From Streptomyces sp. RPT161 (lineage in GTDB: Bacteria; Actinomycetota; Actinomycetes; Streptomycetales; Streptomycetaceae), in NCBI RefSeq assembly GCF_027533845.1, contig NZ_JAPZVN010000002.1, positions 372,001 through 436,000 of the forward strand: a DNA stretch of 64,000 nucleotides. The letters run 5' to 3'. Position 1 is the first letter of the stretch, and each line of letters begins with the position of its first letter. A program made the position numbers and the translations under genes. Of the stretch, positions 19,062-28,923 are shown piece by piece. Below the pieces are notes generated by a model. It saw nothing but the letters and a program-made list of their open reading frames with translations. It was not told the origin of the DNA and did no database searches.

Positions 19062-19960
19062 CCGCCCGCGCCCACCCCGTGCCGGGCGCCGCGCCGCCCG
19101 GCTGGATCCTGCGCGTCGGCGGCGTGCCGCTGCACGTACTGCGCGAGGGCGCGGGACCGGTCTGCGTGCTCAGCGGTGGGCTGGGGCTGAGCTGGTTCGA
19201 CTGGGACGCGGTGATCCCACTGCTCACCCCGCACCGCACGGTGGTGCGGTTCGACCGCCCCGGCTACGGGCTCAGCGCCCCGCCGGTCGCGGCACCCACC
19301 GCCGCCACCGAGGCGGAACGGATCCGGCGGGTGCTGGACGCGCTCGGGTTGCACGGACCGTGCACCGTCGCCGGGCACTCGCTGGCGGGCTTCCACGCCG
19401 AGGCCTTCGCCCGGCTCTACCCCGAGCGCACCGCCGCCCTGCTGCTGGTGGACGCCAGTGTCGAGGAGGCACCCCGCACGCCCACGGCCAGCGGGCTGCG
19501 CACCGCCGCCGCCCGGGCACTGGCCACCGCGCTGACCGCCGCCGCCGTACCGTACGCACTCGGGCCGACCGGACGCCGACTGCTGTGGAGTGCCACCACG
19601 CTGGACGGCCGCGACCCGGCCCCCACGCCACTGGTGCGGCGTACCTACCGCACCGGCCGGATGCTGCGCGCCGCCCTGCTGGAGAACACCCGCTATCCGG
19701 ACATGGCCGACGAGATCCGCGAGCTGCGCGCCCGCCGGCCACTGCCCGCGGTACCGGTGACCGTGCTGGCCGCGTACGACGGCAGTGGCTCGCGCCGGGC
19801 GCTGCACTGGCTGCGACGGCAGCTGTTGCTGGCCAACGTGCTCGGCGCCCGGTTCAAGATCGTCACTCCGTCGGGGCACCTGATCATGATCGACCGGCCG
19901 CGGGCGGTGGCCTCCGCACTGCTCGACCCGGGAATTCCCCTGGGGAGGGTGCGTACCTGA
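19058..19960 (+). CDS. Alpha/beta hydrolase
   Basis: A 300-aa alpha/beta-fold hydrolase. The nucleophile elbow GHSLAG (Ser at about residue 108) is clear, RFDRPGYGLS precedes it, and the C-terminal PSGHLIMIDRP supplies the catalytic His. The acidic member is probably Asp in VLAAYDGSG. The substrate is unknown. The overlap with the DUF998 gene suggests joint function at the membrane. Confidence 0.85.
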   Translation: MTARAHPVPGAAPPGWILRVGGVPLHVLREGAGPVCVLSGGLGLSWFDWDAVIPLLTPHRTVVRFDRPGYGLSAPPVAAPTAATEAERIRRVLDALGLHGPCTVAGHSLAGFHAEAFARLYPERTAALLLVDASVEEAPRTPTASGLRTAAARALATALTAAAVPYALGPTGRRLLWSATTLDGRDPAPTPLVRRTYRTGRMLRAALLENTRYPDMADEIRELRARRPLPAVPVTVLAAYDGSGSRRALHWLRRQLLLANVLGARFKIVTPSGHLIMIDRPRAVASALLDPGIPLGRVRT

Positions 19961-20129
19961 AGTGCCGGTGCGTGTTCCACAATGGCCGTGAGGGCGTGAC
20001 GCTGCGTGTAACGCGTCGGAAACCCTCCTCGGTGATACTGGTGTGCCCTGGGCAGCGCTCCGCTACAGTGCGCCGATCCCGGCGAGCAAGCCGTCTGACC
20101 TGCCCGTCCGACCTGCGAGGATAGAGCCC

Positions 20130-21491
20130 ATGGATAAGCAGCAGGAATTCGTGCTCCGCACGCTGGAGGAGCGCGACATCCGGTTCGTCCGGCTGTGGTT
20201 CACCGATGTGCTGGGCTTCCTGAAGTCCGTCGCGGTGGCGCCCGCCGAGCTTGAGCAGGCGTTCGACGAGGGCATCGGCTTCGATGGATCCGCGATCGAG
20301 GGCTTCGCCCGGGTCTACGAGTCCGACATGCTGGCCAAGCCCGATCCGGGGACCTTCCAGATCCTGCCGTGGCGCGCCGAGTCCCCCGGCACGGCCCGGA
20401 TGTTCTGCGACATCCTCATGCCGGACGGCTCCCCGTCGTACGCGGACCCGCGCTACGTGCTCAAGCGGACCCTGTCCAAGACCTCCGACCTCGGGTTCAC
20501 CTTCTACACCCACCCGGAGATCGAGTTCTTCCTGCTGAAGGACAAGCCGTCGGACGGCACCCCACCGACCCCCGCCGACTCCTCGGGCTACTTCGACCAC
20601 ACCCCGCAGCACGTCGGCCAGGACTTCCGGCGACAGGCCATCACCATGCTGGAGTCCATGGGCATCTCGGTGGAGTTCTCCCACCACGAGGGTGCGCCCG
20701 GCCAGCAGGAGATCGACCTGCGGTACGCGGACGCGCTGTCCACGGCCGACAACATCATGACGTTCCGGCTGGTGATGAAGCAGGTCGCGCTGGAGCAGGG
20801 GGTGCAGGCCACCTTCATGCCCAAGCCGTTCTCCGAGTACCCCGGTTCCGGGATGCACACCCACCTGTCCCTCTTCGAGGGCGACCGCAACGCGTTCCAC
20901 GAGTCCGGCGCCGAGTACCAACTGTCCAAGGTGGGCCGCTCGTTCATCGCCGGACTGCTGCACCACGCCGGTGAGATCTCCGCGGTCACCAACCAGTGGG
21001 TCAACTCCTACAAGCGCATCTGGGGCGGTTCCCAGCGCACCGCGGGCGCGGGCGGCGAGGCGCCCTCGTACATCTGCTGGGGCCACAACAACCGCTCCGC
21101 CCTCATTCGGGTCCCGATGTACAAGCCCGGCAAGACCGTCTCCACCCGCGTCGAGGTCCGCTCCATCGACTCCGGCGCCAACCCCTACCTGACCTACGCG
21201 GTGCTGCTGGCCGCCGGCCTCAAGGGAGTTGAGGAGGGCTACGAACTCCCGGCGGGCGCCGACGACGACGTCTGGGCCCTCTCCGACGCCGAACGCCGCG
21301 CCCTGGGCATCGAACCCCTCCCGCAGAACCTCGGCGAGGCCATCACCCTGATGGAACGCAGCGAACTCGTCGCCGAGACACTCGGGGAGCATGTCTTCGA
21401 CTTCTTCCTCCGCAACAAGAAGCAGGAGTGGGAGGAGTACCGGTCGGAGGTCACGCCGTTCGAACTGCGGAACCTGCTGCCGGTGCTGTAG
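20130..21491 (+). CDS. glnA2: Glutamine synthetase-like ligase GlnA2
   Basis: GS-type ATP-dependent glutamylation enzyme of 453 aa. It has the beta-Grasp start RFVRLWFTDVLGFLKS and GIGFDGSAIEGF. Metal and substrate residues lie in EIEFFL, HHEGAPGQQEIDLRY and PGSGMHTHLSLF, and NRSALIRVP follows. At the position where GSI-beta has the adenylylated Tyr (DLYELAPEE in glnA of this window) it has DDVWALSDAE, so Tyr is replaced by Trp and GlnE control is unlikely. In S. coelicolor the GlnA2 type is linked to polyamine glutamylation rather than ammonium assimilation. Confidence 0.93.
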   Translation: MDKQQEFVLRTLEERDIRFVRLWFTDVLGFLKSVAVAPAELEQAFDEGIGFDGSAIEGFARVYESDMLAKPDPGTFQILPWRAESPGTARMFCDILMPDGSPSYADPRYVLKRTLSKTSDLGFTFYTHPEIEFFLLKDKPSDGTPPTPADSSGYFDHTPQHVGQDFRRQAITMLESMGISVEFSHHEGAPGQQEIDLRYADALSTADNIMTFRLVMKQVALEQGVQATFMPKPFSEYPGSGMHTHLSLFEGDRNAFHESGAEYQLSKVGRSFIAGLLHHAGEISAVTNQWVNSYKRIWGGSQRTAGAGGEAPSYICWGHNNRSALIRVPMYKPGKTVSTRVEVRSIDSGANPYLTYAVLLAAGLKGVEEGYELPAGADDDVWALSDAERRALGIEPLPQNLGEAITLMERSELVAETLGEHVFDFFLRNKKQEWEEYRSEVTPFELRNLLPVL

Positions 21492-21595
21492 GGCAGGTCA
21501 CAGTCGGCTTTTTCGGCTGTAGCGGCTACCGGAGACAGCAGTCCGGGCCGGTACGGGGGCCGTCCTGCTACCGCGGCAACCGGGTCGAGTTGAGG

Positions 21596-21618
21596 GGCCG
21601 TCCCCTTCGGGGACGGCC
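21596..21618 (+). terminator. Terminator-like hairpin after glnA2
   Basis: Perfect 10-bp arms GGCCGTCCCC and GGGGACGGCC with a TTC loop, about 105 bp past the glnA2 stop. Confidence 0.65.
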
Positions 21619-21741
21619 GCTCGGCGTTCGGCGCGCACCGCTCTTGTGAGGGATACCGGCAAACCGCTCGTGCGGGGGATCTTCACGCGGCTGGTGGATG
21701 GGACTCTGTGACCGTCGAGAAGACCGTCGAAGGGGAACGTG

Positions 21742-22422
21742 ATGATCCACCGTCCAGGAATCCGCCTGCTCAGTGCCGCCGCCGCGGGCGCCGCCGCGCT
21801 GCTGTCCGCCTGCTCCGGGCTGGCGCCGGACCAGCACCGCGAGGTCAGCTACGCGGTGAGCGCCCCGGTGCACAGGCTGGTCATCGAGGGCCACACCGGG
21901 GAGGTACGGGTGACGGGTGGCGGCTCCACGGTCAGCGTGACCGAGAGACAGAACTACAAGAGCGCCCCGCCGCACACCACGCACACCACCACCGACGGCA
22001 CGCTGACCCTCGGCTACGACTGCCATGACTGCGGGGTCGACTACGACGTGCGGGTTCCGACCGGTACGACGGTCGCCGTCACCGCGAACACGGGCGATGT
22101 GTCGATCACCTCGATAGGCGGCCCGGTGACGGCGAGCACCGACACCGGAACGGTCACCGGCGACCAACTCGCCACCAGCCAGGCGCACCTGACGTCCGAG
22201 ACCAGCGATGTGCGGGCGACGTTCACCCACGCCCCGGCCACCGTCTACGCCACCTCCCAGACCGGCAGCGTCGAGGTCACCGTCCCGCGCGGCACACCGT
22301 ACGCGGTCCAGGCCAGCTCGCAGACCGGAAAGGTCCACATCGGCGTCCCACGGGCCGACAACAACTCGCACACCATCACGGCGAAGGCCGAGACCGGCGA
22401 CGTGACGGTCCGTACGGCCTGA
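21742..22422 (+). CDS. DUF4097-type beta-helix lipoprotein
   Basis: A 226-aa exported lipoprotein with lipobox LLSAC at about residues 21-25. The mature part is a repetitive beta structure with recurring S/T-x-T-G-D/S-V motifs (NTGDVSI, TDTGTV, SQTGSVEV, SQTGKVHI, AETGDVTV), as in DUF4097/DUF4098 adhesin-like domains. A CHDCG pair of cysteines lies near residue 94. Function unknown. AAGGGG precedes the ATG. Confidence 0.8.
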   Translation: MIHRPGIRLLSAAAAGAAALLSACSGLAPDQHREVSYAVSAPVHRLVIEGHTGEVRVTGGGSTVSVTERQNYKSAPPHTTHTTTDGTLTLGYDCHDCGVDYDVRVPTGTTVAVTANTGDVSITSIGGPVTASTDTGTVTGDQLATSQAHLTSETSDVRATFTHAPATVYATSQTGSVEVTVPRGTPYAVQASSQTGKVHIGVPRADNNSHTITAKAETGDVTVRTA

Positions 22423-22598
22423 ACGTCCGCTTGCGTGCGGGGAGTTGACGGCAGCGACTGCCCGCATGCCGCCGTCAGCGGTGGACATCGGCCTCGCGCT
22501 GCCCGGGGTGGTGGTGGCTGTGCTGTCCGTGCCGCGTCGCGGCATGCCCTCGATCGTGACCCTCGCGTTCGCCGCCGTGATCACCGAGGCGCTGTCCG

Positions 22599-22830
22599 TC
22601 ACGGCCTCCACCCGCAGCCGCCGCGTTCCGCGTGCATGCCGGTCAGGTTCGCGCCGCCGCCCACCAGCGAGTTGATGTACGGGGCGGAGGAGTTGCCGAT
22701 GACCTGGCCGTACCCGTTGTTCTCCAGCACCACCACGATGACGTGGTCGGCGTGTCGGTGGCCGCCCGTGCCGCGGGCAGTGACACGGCGGACGTGAGGG
22801 CGGTGAGGGCACGGCGAGACGTACGAAGAT
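22599..22830 (-). pseudogene. N-terminal remnant of a secreted phosphoesterase (acid phosphatase/PLC family)
   Basis: Reading right to left, one frame gives a signal-peptide-like RRALTALTSAVSLPAARA. A shifted frame then gives HVIVVVLENNGYGQVIGNSS followed by APYINSLVGGGANLTGMH, the start of PF04185-type phosphoesterases, and a stop at 22599-22601. The catalytic remainder (several hundred residues) is absent, and a frameshift separates signal and domain. The rest of the 676-bp stretch 22423-23098 holds no convincing gene. A hydrophobic plus-strand frame at 22466-22640 might be another gene fragment. Confidence 0.75.
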
Positions 22831-23098
22831 CGGGGCTGGGAAGTTCGGGCCCCGTGTCTGTGGGGAAGTACCGGGGCTGTGCGTGCGGGGCTCCGTCAGA
22901 CTGGGAGCGGAGCGCCGTCCGGTCCGTGCTCGGACGGTGAGGATCTGGGGAACGCTATGGATACGGCCGAGGCGGCCGAAGGACGACGGTTACGTACCAG
23001 CCGCAGCCCGCGACGGATACGCTCGCGGCGGACACGGCGAACGATCAAAGCGCGCGACGACGGCACCCGCGTCCCGGAGCCACCAGGAGGAGAAGCCC

Positions 23099-26098
23099 AT
23101 GCTGGAAGGGCGGCGCAGCAGCACGTTCAGCAAGCTGCTGCGGCACGGGTTCACCGACCCGGACGCGGCCGAGCGGCTGCTCGAAGGCCCGGAGTTGTCG
23201 TCGGTGCGCGACGATTCGGTGCTGCTCGACGCGCTGGGTGCGACGGCCGACCCCGATCTGGCGCTGCGCGGTCTGGTGCGGCTGGCCGAGGCGCAGGAGC
23301 CCACCGAACGGCACGCGCTGCTGGACACGCTGACCGGATCCAAACCGCTGCGCGACCGGCTGCTCGGGGTGCTCGGCGCCTCCGAGGCGCTCGGCGACCA
23401 CCTGGCCCGGCACCCGCACGACTGGCACGCGCTGGTGACCTACGAGTCGACCGATCTGCACCCGGGCGTCGAGGAGTTCGAAGCCGGGCTGCGCAAGGGC
23501 ATGGCGGACGTCGCCCCCGCCACATCAGAGGACGCGCTGCGCGCCGCGTACCGCCGCTGCCTGCTGGCGATCGCCGCCCGCGACGTCTGCGGCACCAGCG
23601 ACCTCGCCGAGACCGCCGCCGAACTCGCCGACCTGGCCACCGCCACCCTGCGTGCCGCCCTCGCCATCGCCGAGAGCGAGCAGCCCGCCGACGCCGCCGC
23701 CTGCCGGCTCGCGGTGATCGCCATGGGCAAGGCGGGCGGCCGGGAGCTGAACTACGAGTCCGACGTCGACGTGATCTTCGTCGCCGAGACCCCGGAAGGC
23801 GGCGACGAGGGCAAGGCGCTCCAGGCGGCCACCCGGCTCGCCGCCCGCATGATGCGGGTCTGCTCGGCGACCACCGCCGAGGGCACCATCTGGGAGGTCG
23901 ACGCCAACCTGCGCCCCGAGGGCAAGAACGGCCCGCTGGTGCGCACCCTCAGCAGCCATCTCGCGTACTACCGGCGGTGGGCCAAGACCTGGGAGTTCCA
24001 GGCACTGCTCAAGGCCCGCCCGGTCGCGGGCGACGAGGCCCTGGGCCAGGACTACGTCGACGCGGTGGCACCGATGGTCTGGCAGGCCGCCGAGCGCGAG
24101 CACTTCGTCACCGACGTTCAGCAGATGCGCCGCCGCGTGGTGGACAACATCCCCGCGGCGCACCTCGACCGCGAACTCAAACTCGGCCCGGGCGGCCTGC
24201 GCGACGTCGAATTCGCCGTGCAGCTACTGCAGTTGGTGCACGGCCGCACCGACCCCGCGCTGCGCAGCGGCACCACGCTGACCGCGCTGAGCCAGCTCGC
24301 CGAGGGCGGTTACGTGGGCCGCGCCGACGCCGCCGCGCTGGACGCCGCGTACCGGTTCCTGCGCTCGATGGAACACCGCATACAGCTCCACAAGCTGCGC
24401 CGCACCCATCTGGTGCCGGAGGACGAGGCCGATCTGCGTCGGCTCGGCAGATCGCTGGGCTTCCGCTCCGACCCGGTGGCCGAACTGCAGCGGGAGTGGC
24501 GGCGGCACTCCGTCGAGGTGCGACGGCTGCACGAGAAGCTGTTCTACCGCCCGCTGCTGGACGCCTTCGCGCAGCTCGAACCCGGTGCCGCCCGGCTCAG
24601 CCCGGACGCCGCCCGGCAGCGCCTGGAGGCGCTCGGATACGCGGATCCGGCCTCCGCGCTGCGCCACCTGGAGGCGCTGGCCTCCGGCGTCAGCCGCAAG
24701 GCGGCGATCCAGCGCACCCTGCTGCCGGTGCTGCTCGGCTGGTTCGCCGACTCCGCCGACCCGGACGCCGGTCTGCTGAACTTCCGCAAGGTCTCCGACG
24801 CCCTGGGCCGCACCCCGTGGTACCTGCGGCTGCTGCGCGACGAGGGCGCCGCCGCCGAGAACCTGGCCCGGGTGCTTTCCGCCGGTCGGCTCGCCCCCGA
24901 CCTGCTGCTGCGCGCCCCCGAGGCGGTCGCCCTGCTCGGCGACCCCGAGGGGCTGCGGCCACGCGCCCTGCCCGCCCTGGAGCAGGAGGTGCTGGCCGCC
25001 GCCAAGCGCGCCGACACCGCTGAGGCCGCGGTCACCGTGGTGCGCGGGGTGCGCCGCCGCGAGTTGTTCCGTACCGCCGCCGCCGACCTGACCGGCGGCT
25101 TCCACCCGGAGGTCGATCCGGGCGCCGCCGTGGACGCGGTCGGTACCGCCATCTCCGACCTGACCACCGCCACCCTCGCCGGCGCCCTGCGGGCCGCCGT
25201 GGACGCCGTGGGCGCGGGGGAGCCGCTGCCGACCCGGATCGCGGTGATCGGCATGGGCCGCTTCGGCGGGCGCGAGCTGGGCTACGGATCCGACGCGGAC
25301 GTGCTCTTCGTCCACGACCCGCAGCCGGGCGCCGAGGAGCACGAGGCCGCCAAGGCCGCGCTGAAGGTCGCCAACGAGCTGCGCAGGCTGCTGCAGATCC
25401 CCACCACCGACCCGCCGCTGGTGGTGGACGCCGACCTGCGTCCCGAGGGCAAGAGCGGCCCGCTGGTGCGTTCGCTGGCCTCGTACGCCGCGTACTACCG
25501 GCGCTGGTCGCTGGTGTGGGAGAGCCACGCGCTGCTGCGCGCCGCACCGGTGGCCGGGGACGCCGAACTGGGCGCTCGGTTCATCGAGCTGATCGACCCG
25601 CTGCGCTACCCCGCCGAGGGGCTGGGGGAGGAGGCGGTGCGCGACATCCGGCGGCTGAAGGCCCGTATGGAGGCCGAGCGGCTGCCGCGCGGCGCCGACC
25701 CCACCACACACACCAAGCTCGGCCGCGGCGGGCTGTCCGACGTGGAATGGACGGTCCAGCTGTTCCAGCTGCGGCACGGCTGGGTCGAGCCCGGCCTGCG
25801 CACCACCCGTACCCGCGAGGCGCTGGCCGCCGCGTGCGCGGCCGGTCTGGTCGACGCCGAGGACGCCGCCGTGCTGGACGAGGCGTGGGTACTGGCGACC
25901 CGGGTGCGCAACGCGGTCATGCTGGTCCGCGGCCGCCCCGGAGACACCTTCCCCAGCGACGGCCGGGAACTGGCCGCCGTCGGCCGCTACCTCGGGTACG
26001 GCCCCGGCCAGGTGGGCGCCATGCTGGACGACTACCGCCGGATCACCAGGAGGGCGCGGGCGGTCGTGGAGCGGCTGTTCTACGAGTACGAGGGGTGA
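23099..26098 (+). CDS. glnE: Bifunctional glutamine synthetase adenylyltransferase/deadenylase
   Basis: It adds AMP to, or removes it from, the regulatory Tyr of GlnA according to nitrogen status. There are two nucleotidyltransferase domains. The N-terminal one has GKAGGRELNYESDVDVIF (about residues 210-227) and the C-terminal one has GRFGGRELGYGSDADVLF. Each is followed by DANLRPEGK or DADLRPEGK and by a LGxGGLxDVEW/F helix. Length is 999 aa. ATG 23099 is behind AGGAGGAG. The longer open frame back to 22883 is not needed. Its target glnA lies 23 kb downstream, beyond the inserted element. Confidence 0.96.
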   Translation: MLEGRRSSTFSKLLRHGFTDPDAAERLLEGPELSSVRDDSVLLDALGATADPDLALRGLVRLAEAQEPTERHALLDTLTGSKPLRDRLLGVLGASEALGDHLARHPHDWHALVTYESTDLHPGVEEFEAGLRKGMADVAPATSEDALRAAYRRCLLAIAARDVCGTSDLAETAAELADLATATLRAALAIAESEQPADAAACRLAVIAMGKAGGRELNYESDVDVIFVAETPEGGDEGKALQAATRLAARMMRVCSATTAEGTIWEVDANLRPEGKNGPLVRTLSSHLAYYRRWAKTWEFQALLKARPVAGDEALGQDYVDAVAPMVWQAAEREHFVTDVQQMRRRVVDNIPAAHLDRELKLGPGGLRDVEFAVQLLQLVHGRTDPALRSGTTLTALSQLAEGGYVGRADAAALDAAYRFLRSMEHRIQLHKLRRTHLVPEDEADLRRLGRSLGFRSDPVAELQREWRRHSVEVRRLHEKLFYRPLLDAFAQLEPGAARLSPDAARQRLEALGYADPASALRHLEALASGVSRKAAIQRTLLPVLLGWFADSADPDAGLLNFRKVSDALGRTPWYLRLLRDEGAAAENLARVLSAGRLAPDLLLRAPEAVALLGDPEGLRPRALPALEQEVLAAAKRADTAEAAVTVVRGVRRRELFRTAAADLTGGFHPEVDPGAAVDAVGTAISDLTTATLAGALRAAVDAVGAGEPLPTRIAVIGMGRFGGRELGYGSDADVLFVHDPQPGAEEHEAAKAALKVANELRRLLQIPTTDPPLVVDADLRPEGKSGPLVRSLASYAAYYRRWSLVWESHALLRAAPVAGDAELGARFIELIDPLRYPAEGLGEEAVRDIRRLKARMEAERLPRGADPTTHTKLGRGGLSDVEWTVQLFQLRHGWVEPGLRTTRTREALAAACAAGLVDAEDAAVLDEAWVLATRVRNAVMLVRGRPGDTFPSDGRELAAVGRYLGYGPGQVGAMLDDYRRITRRARAVVERLFYEYEG

Positions 26099-26106
26099 GG
26101 CCCCGG

Positions 26107-27027
26107 TTATCCGACGGCCTTCACCGGCGCCGCTGACACATACCGCGGCAGCCGGTAGGTCAGCCGTCCGTACACCGCGAAGGAGACGGTGAACCCTATG
26201 CCGAGGCAGACGACTCCGCCGAGCGCGTCCAGCCAGAAGTGGTTGGCGGTGGAGATGATCACCACGAGCGTCGCCACCGGGTAGAGCACCCCCAGCACCC
26301 GTACCCACACTGGGCGGGCCAGCGTCGCGATGGTGATGCCGCACCACAGCGACCAGCCGATGTGCATCGACGGCATCGCCGCGAACTGGTTGGACACATG
26401 CGCCAGATCACCCGACGCCATCGAACCCCAGGTGTGGTGCACCGCGACGGTGTCGATGAAACCGGGGCCGCCGCGCATCAGCCGTGGCGGCGCCAACGGG
26501 AAGAAGTAGAAGCCCACCAGCGCGATCCCGGTGGTCGCGAAGATGGTGAGCCGGGCCGACGCGTACCGCCCCGGATGTCTGCGGAACAGCCAGACGAGCA
26601 CCCCGATCGTCATGATGAAGTGCAGCGTCGCGTAGTAGTAGTTCATCCCCACGATCAGCCACGTCACCGAGTTGATGGCGTGGTTGATGTGCTGTTCCAC
26701 GGCGACGCCGAGGCTCTGCTCCAAGTGCCAGACCTGGAGCGCGTGATGCATCGCGGACTTCTCCTGCTCCGGCACCGCGTTGCGTACCAGCGAGTACACC
26801 CAGTAGCTGACGCCGATCAGCGCGATCTCGAACCACAGCCGCGGTCTACGGGGTTTGCGGAACCGGGAGATCAGCGTGTGCCGCACCTCCGTGCGGCGGT
26901 CCTCCCGCGCTGTTCCATCGACGTCGATGGAACCGGTGGAGCGCGGAGGGACGGCCGTACGGCCTTCCAGGATCTTCGCTGTCGGTTCCCCCATAGGCGG
27001 ACAGTCTGCCAGATGCTCTGGAGTCAC
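26107..27027 (-). CDS. PAP2-superfamily membrane phosphatase
   Basis: A polytopic membrane protein of 306 aa. The phosphatase motifs are MPSMHIGWS (catalytic His, about residue 223) and STANHFWLDALGG (His near 265). The upstream Lys/Arg motif is LAPPRLM. This architecture matches the aureobasidin/inositolphosphotransferase-like PAP2 branch common in Streptomyces. The substrate is probably a lipid phosphate. GTG 27027 has AGGGGA about 6 nt upstream. ATG 26994 is an alternative. Convergent with glnE. Confidence 0.87.
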   Translation of the reverse strand: MTPEHLADCPPMGEPTAKILEGRTAVPPRSTGSIDVDGTAREDRRTEVRHTLISRFRKPRRPRLWFEIALIGVSYWVYSLVRNAVPEQEKSAMHHALQVWHLEQSLGVAVEQHINHAINSVTWLIVGMNYYYATLHFIMTIGVLVWLFRRHPGRYASARLTIFATTGIALVGFYFFPLAPPRLMRGGPGFIDTVAVHHTWGSMASGDLAHVSNQFAAMPSMHIGWSLWCGITIATLARPVWVRVLGVLYPVATLVVIISTANHFWLDALGGVVCLGIGFTVSFAVYGRLTYRLPRYVSAAPVKAVG

Positions 27028-27216
27028 AGATCATCCCCTGGTCGGGTCTTCGACATCCCCAGTACGCCTCAGGTCCGACTGCCGGTACGGTTCGGACCCG
27101 TACGGCCCGGAGGCGACAAATCGGAAAGCGCGCGCGGTCGTGGGAACCTACGAGGCCGATTTGATCATGTTCCCATACCGCCGAACGGGTGAAAAAACGG
27201 GTGCCGCGGGCGTGGC

Positions 27217-28887
27217 TCACACACCCCACCACGCCGCCGTGTCGTCAGGCAGCGCCACGCGTCCGCCCGCCGCCCGTACGTCCGCGCTGGCCAGCAGCAG
27301 CTGCCCCGGCACCGGCATGGACACAGGACGCCCGGTCAGGTTGACGGTGCACACGAGGCCGCCCTGATCGCTGTCCCGACGGAACGCCAGCACGCCCCCG
27401 GGGGCGTCCAGCCAGCTCACCCCGTCTCCCGCGCCCAGCGCCGGATGCCGGGCGCGCACCGCCAGCGCCGAGCGGTAGAACTCCAGCGTCGACCCCGGGT
27501 CGCCGGTCTGCGCCTCGACGCTCAGCTTCGCCCAGGACTCCGGCTGCGGCAGCCAACTCGGGCCGCCCGGCAGCGGCCCGAAGCCGTACGGCGGCGCGCT
27601 GCCCGACCATGGGATCGGCACCCGGCAGCCGTCCCGGGTACCGTCCTGACCGCTGCCGCGGAAAAAGGCCGGATCCTGCCGTACCTCGTCCGGCAGCTCG
27701 GTCACCTCCGGCAGTCCCAACTCCTCACCCTGGTACAGGTACGCGGAGCCGGGCAGCGCCAGCATCAGCAGGGTCGCCGCCCGCGCCCGGCACAGTCCCC
27801 GCGCCGGATCGCCCATCGCCAGCCGCGTGGTGTGCCGCACCACGTCGTGGTTGGACAGCACCCAGGTGGCGGGTGCGCCGACCGCGCCCATCGCGGCGAG
27901 CGAGTCCTCGATCACCCGGCGCAGCTCCTCCGCGTCCCAACCCGCGGTCAGGTACGTGAAGTTGAACGCCTGGTGCAGCTCGTCCGGGCGCAGGTACAGC
28001 GCGCTGCGCCGCACCGTCGGCGTCCACGCCTCGGCCACCGCGATCCGCTCTCCCGGGTAACCGTCCAGGATCCGGCGCCAGTCGCGGTAGATCTCGTGCA
28101 CCCCGTCCTGGTCGAAGAACGGCAGCACCTGGTTGCCCAGCAGCTTCACCTGCTCGGTGTGCCCGATGTCCGGCAGACCGGGCGCCTTCACCAGCCCGTG
28201 CGCCACGTCGACCCGGAAGCCGTCCACCCCGAGGTCCAGCCAGAACCGCAGGATCGACCGGAACTCCTCGCGCACCGCGGGGTGTTCCCAGTTGAAGTCG
28301 GGCTGCTGCGGGGCGAACAGATGCAGGTACCACTCGCCGGGCGAGCCGTCCGGCTCCGTCACCCGGGTCCAGGCGGGCCCGCCGAAGATGGACTCCCAGT
28401 CGTTCGGCGGCAGTTGGCCGTCCGCGCCCTTGCCGGGACGGAAGTGGAACCGCTGCCGGGTCGCCGAGCCGGGCCCCTCGCGCAGCGCCCGGCGGAACCA
28501 CTCGTGCTGGTCGGAACAGTGGTTGGGCACCACGTCCACGATCACCCGCAGCCCCAACGCGTGCGCCTCCCGCACCAGGTCGTCGGCGTCGGCGAGGGTG
28601 CCGAACGCCGGGTCAACGGCGCGGTAGTCCGCCACGTCGTACCCGCCGTCGGCCTGTGGCGAGGCGTAGAACGGCGACAGCCACACCGCGTCGACGCCCA
28701 GCGCCTTCAGATACGGCAACCGGGACCGGACACCGGGCAGATCGCCCGTGCCGTCACCGTCCGAGTCGGCGAAACTACGCGGATACACCTGGTAGATGAC
28801 CGCGTCACGCCACCAGTCGGAGCGTTGCGCGCGGTCGGAGCGGCGGGGTGACGGGCAGACGGCGTCGGCGAGATGCTGGCTGGTCAT
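27217..28887 (-). CDS. Alpha-glucosidase, GH13 family (oligo-1,6-glucosidase-like)
   Basis: A cytoplasmic glycoside hydrolase of 556 aa acting on alpha-glucosides such as maltose or isomaltose. The start WWRDAVIYQVYPRSFADSDGDGTGDLPG is the family N-terminus. The GH13 conserved regions are DVVPNH, GFRVDVAHG (nucleophile Asp), VAEAWTP (acid/base Glu) and VLSNHDVVR. In S. coelicolor the neighbourhood next to glnE contains maltose-use genes, but no malEFG transporter is seen here. Confidence 0.92.
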   Translation of the reverse strand: MTSQHLADAVCPSPRRSDRAQRSDWWRDAVIYQVYPRSFADSDGDGTGDLPGVRSRLPYLKALGVDAVWLSPFYASPQADGGYDVADYRAVDPAFGTLADADDLVREAHALGLRVIVDVVPNHCSDQHEWFRRALREGPGSATRQRFHFRPGKGADGQLPPNDWESIFGGPAWTRVTEPDGSPGEWYLHLFAPQQPDFNWEHPAVREEFRSILRFWLDLGVDGFRVDVAHGLVKAPGLPDIGHTEQVKLLGNQVLPFFDQDGVHEIYRDWRRILDGYPGERIAVAEAWTPTVRRSALYLRPDELHQAFNFTYLTAGWDAEELRRVIEDSLAAMGAVGAPATWVLSNHDVVRHTTRLAMGDPARGLCRARAATLLMLALPGSAYLYQGEELGLPEVTELPDEVRQDPAFFRGSGQDGTRDGCRVPIPWSGSAPPYGFGPLPGGPSWLPQPESWAKLSVEAQTGDPGSTLEFYRSALAVRARHPALGAGDGVSWLDAPGGVLAFRRDSDQGGLVCTVNLTGRPVSMPVPGQLLLASADVRAAGGRVALPDDTAAWWGV

Positions 28888-28923
28888 GGATTCGGCTGGA
28901 CCTCCGGGTGGCGCGGCCAGGGG

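Noticed and set aside
22445-22675. A 76-codon plus-strand frame with a hydrophobic segment
   Set aside because: Only a short hydrophobic piece looks protein-like. It runs antisense into the phosphoesterase remnant and has no ribosome site, so at most it is a second gene fragment.
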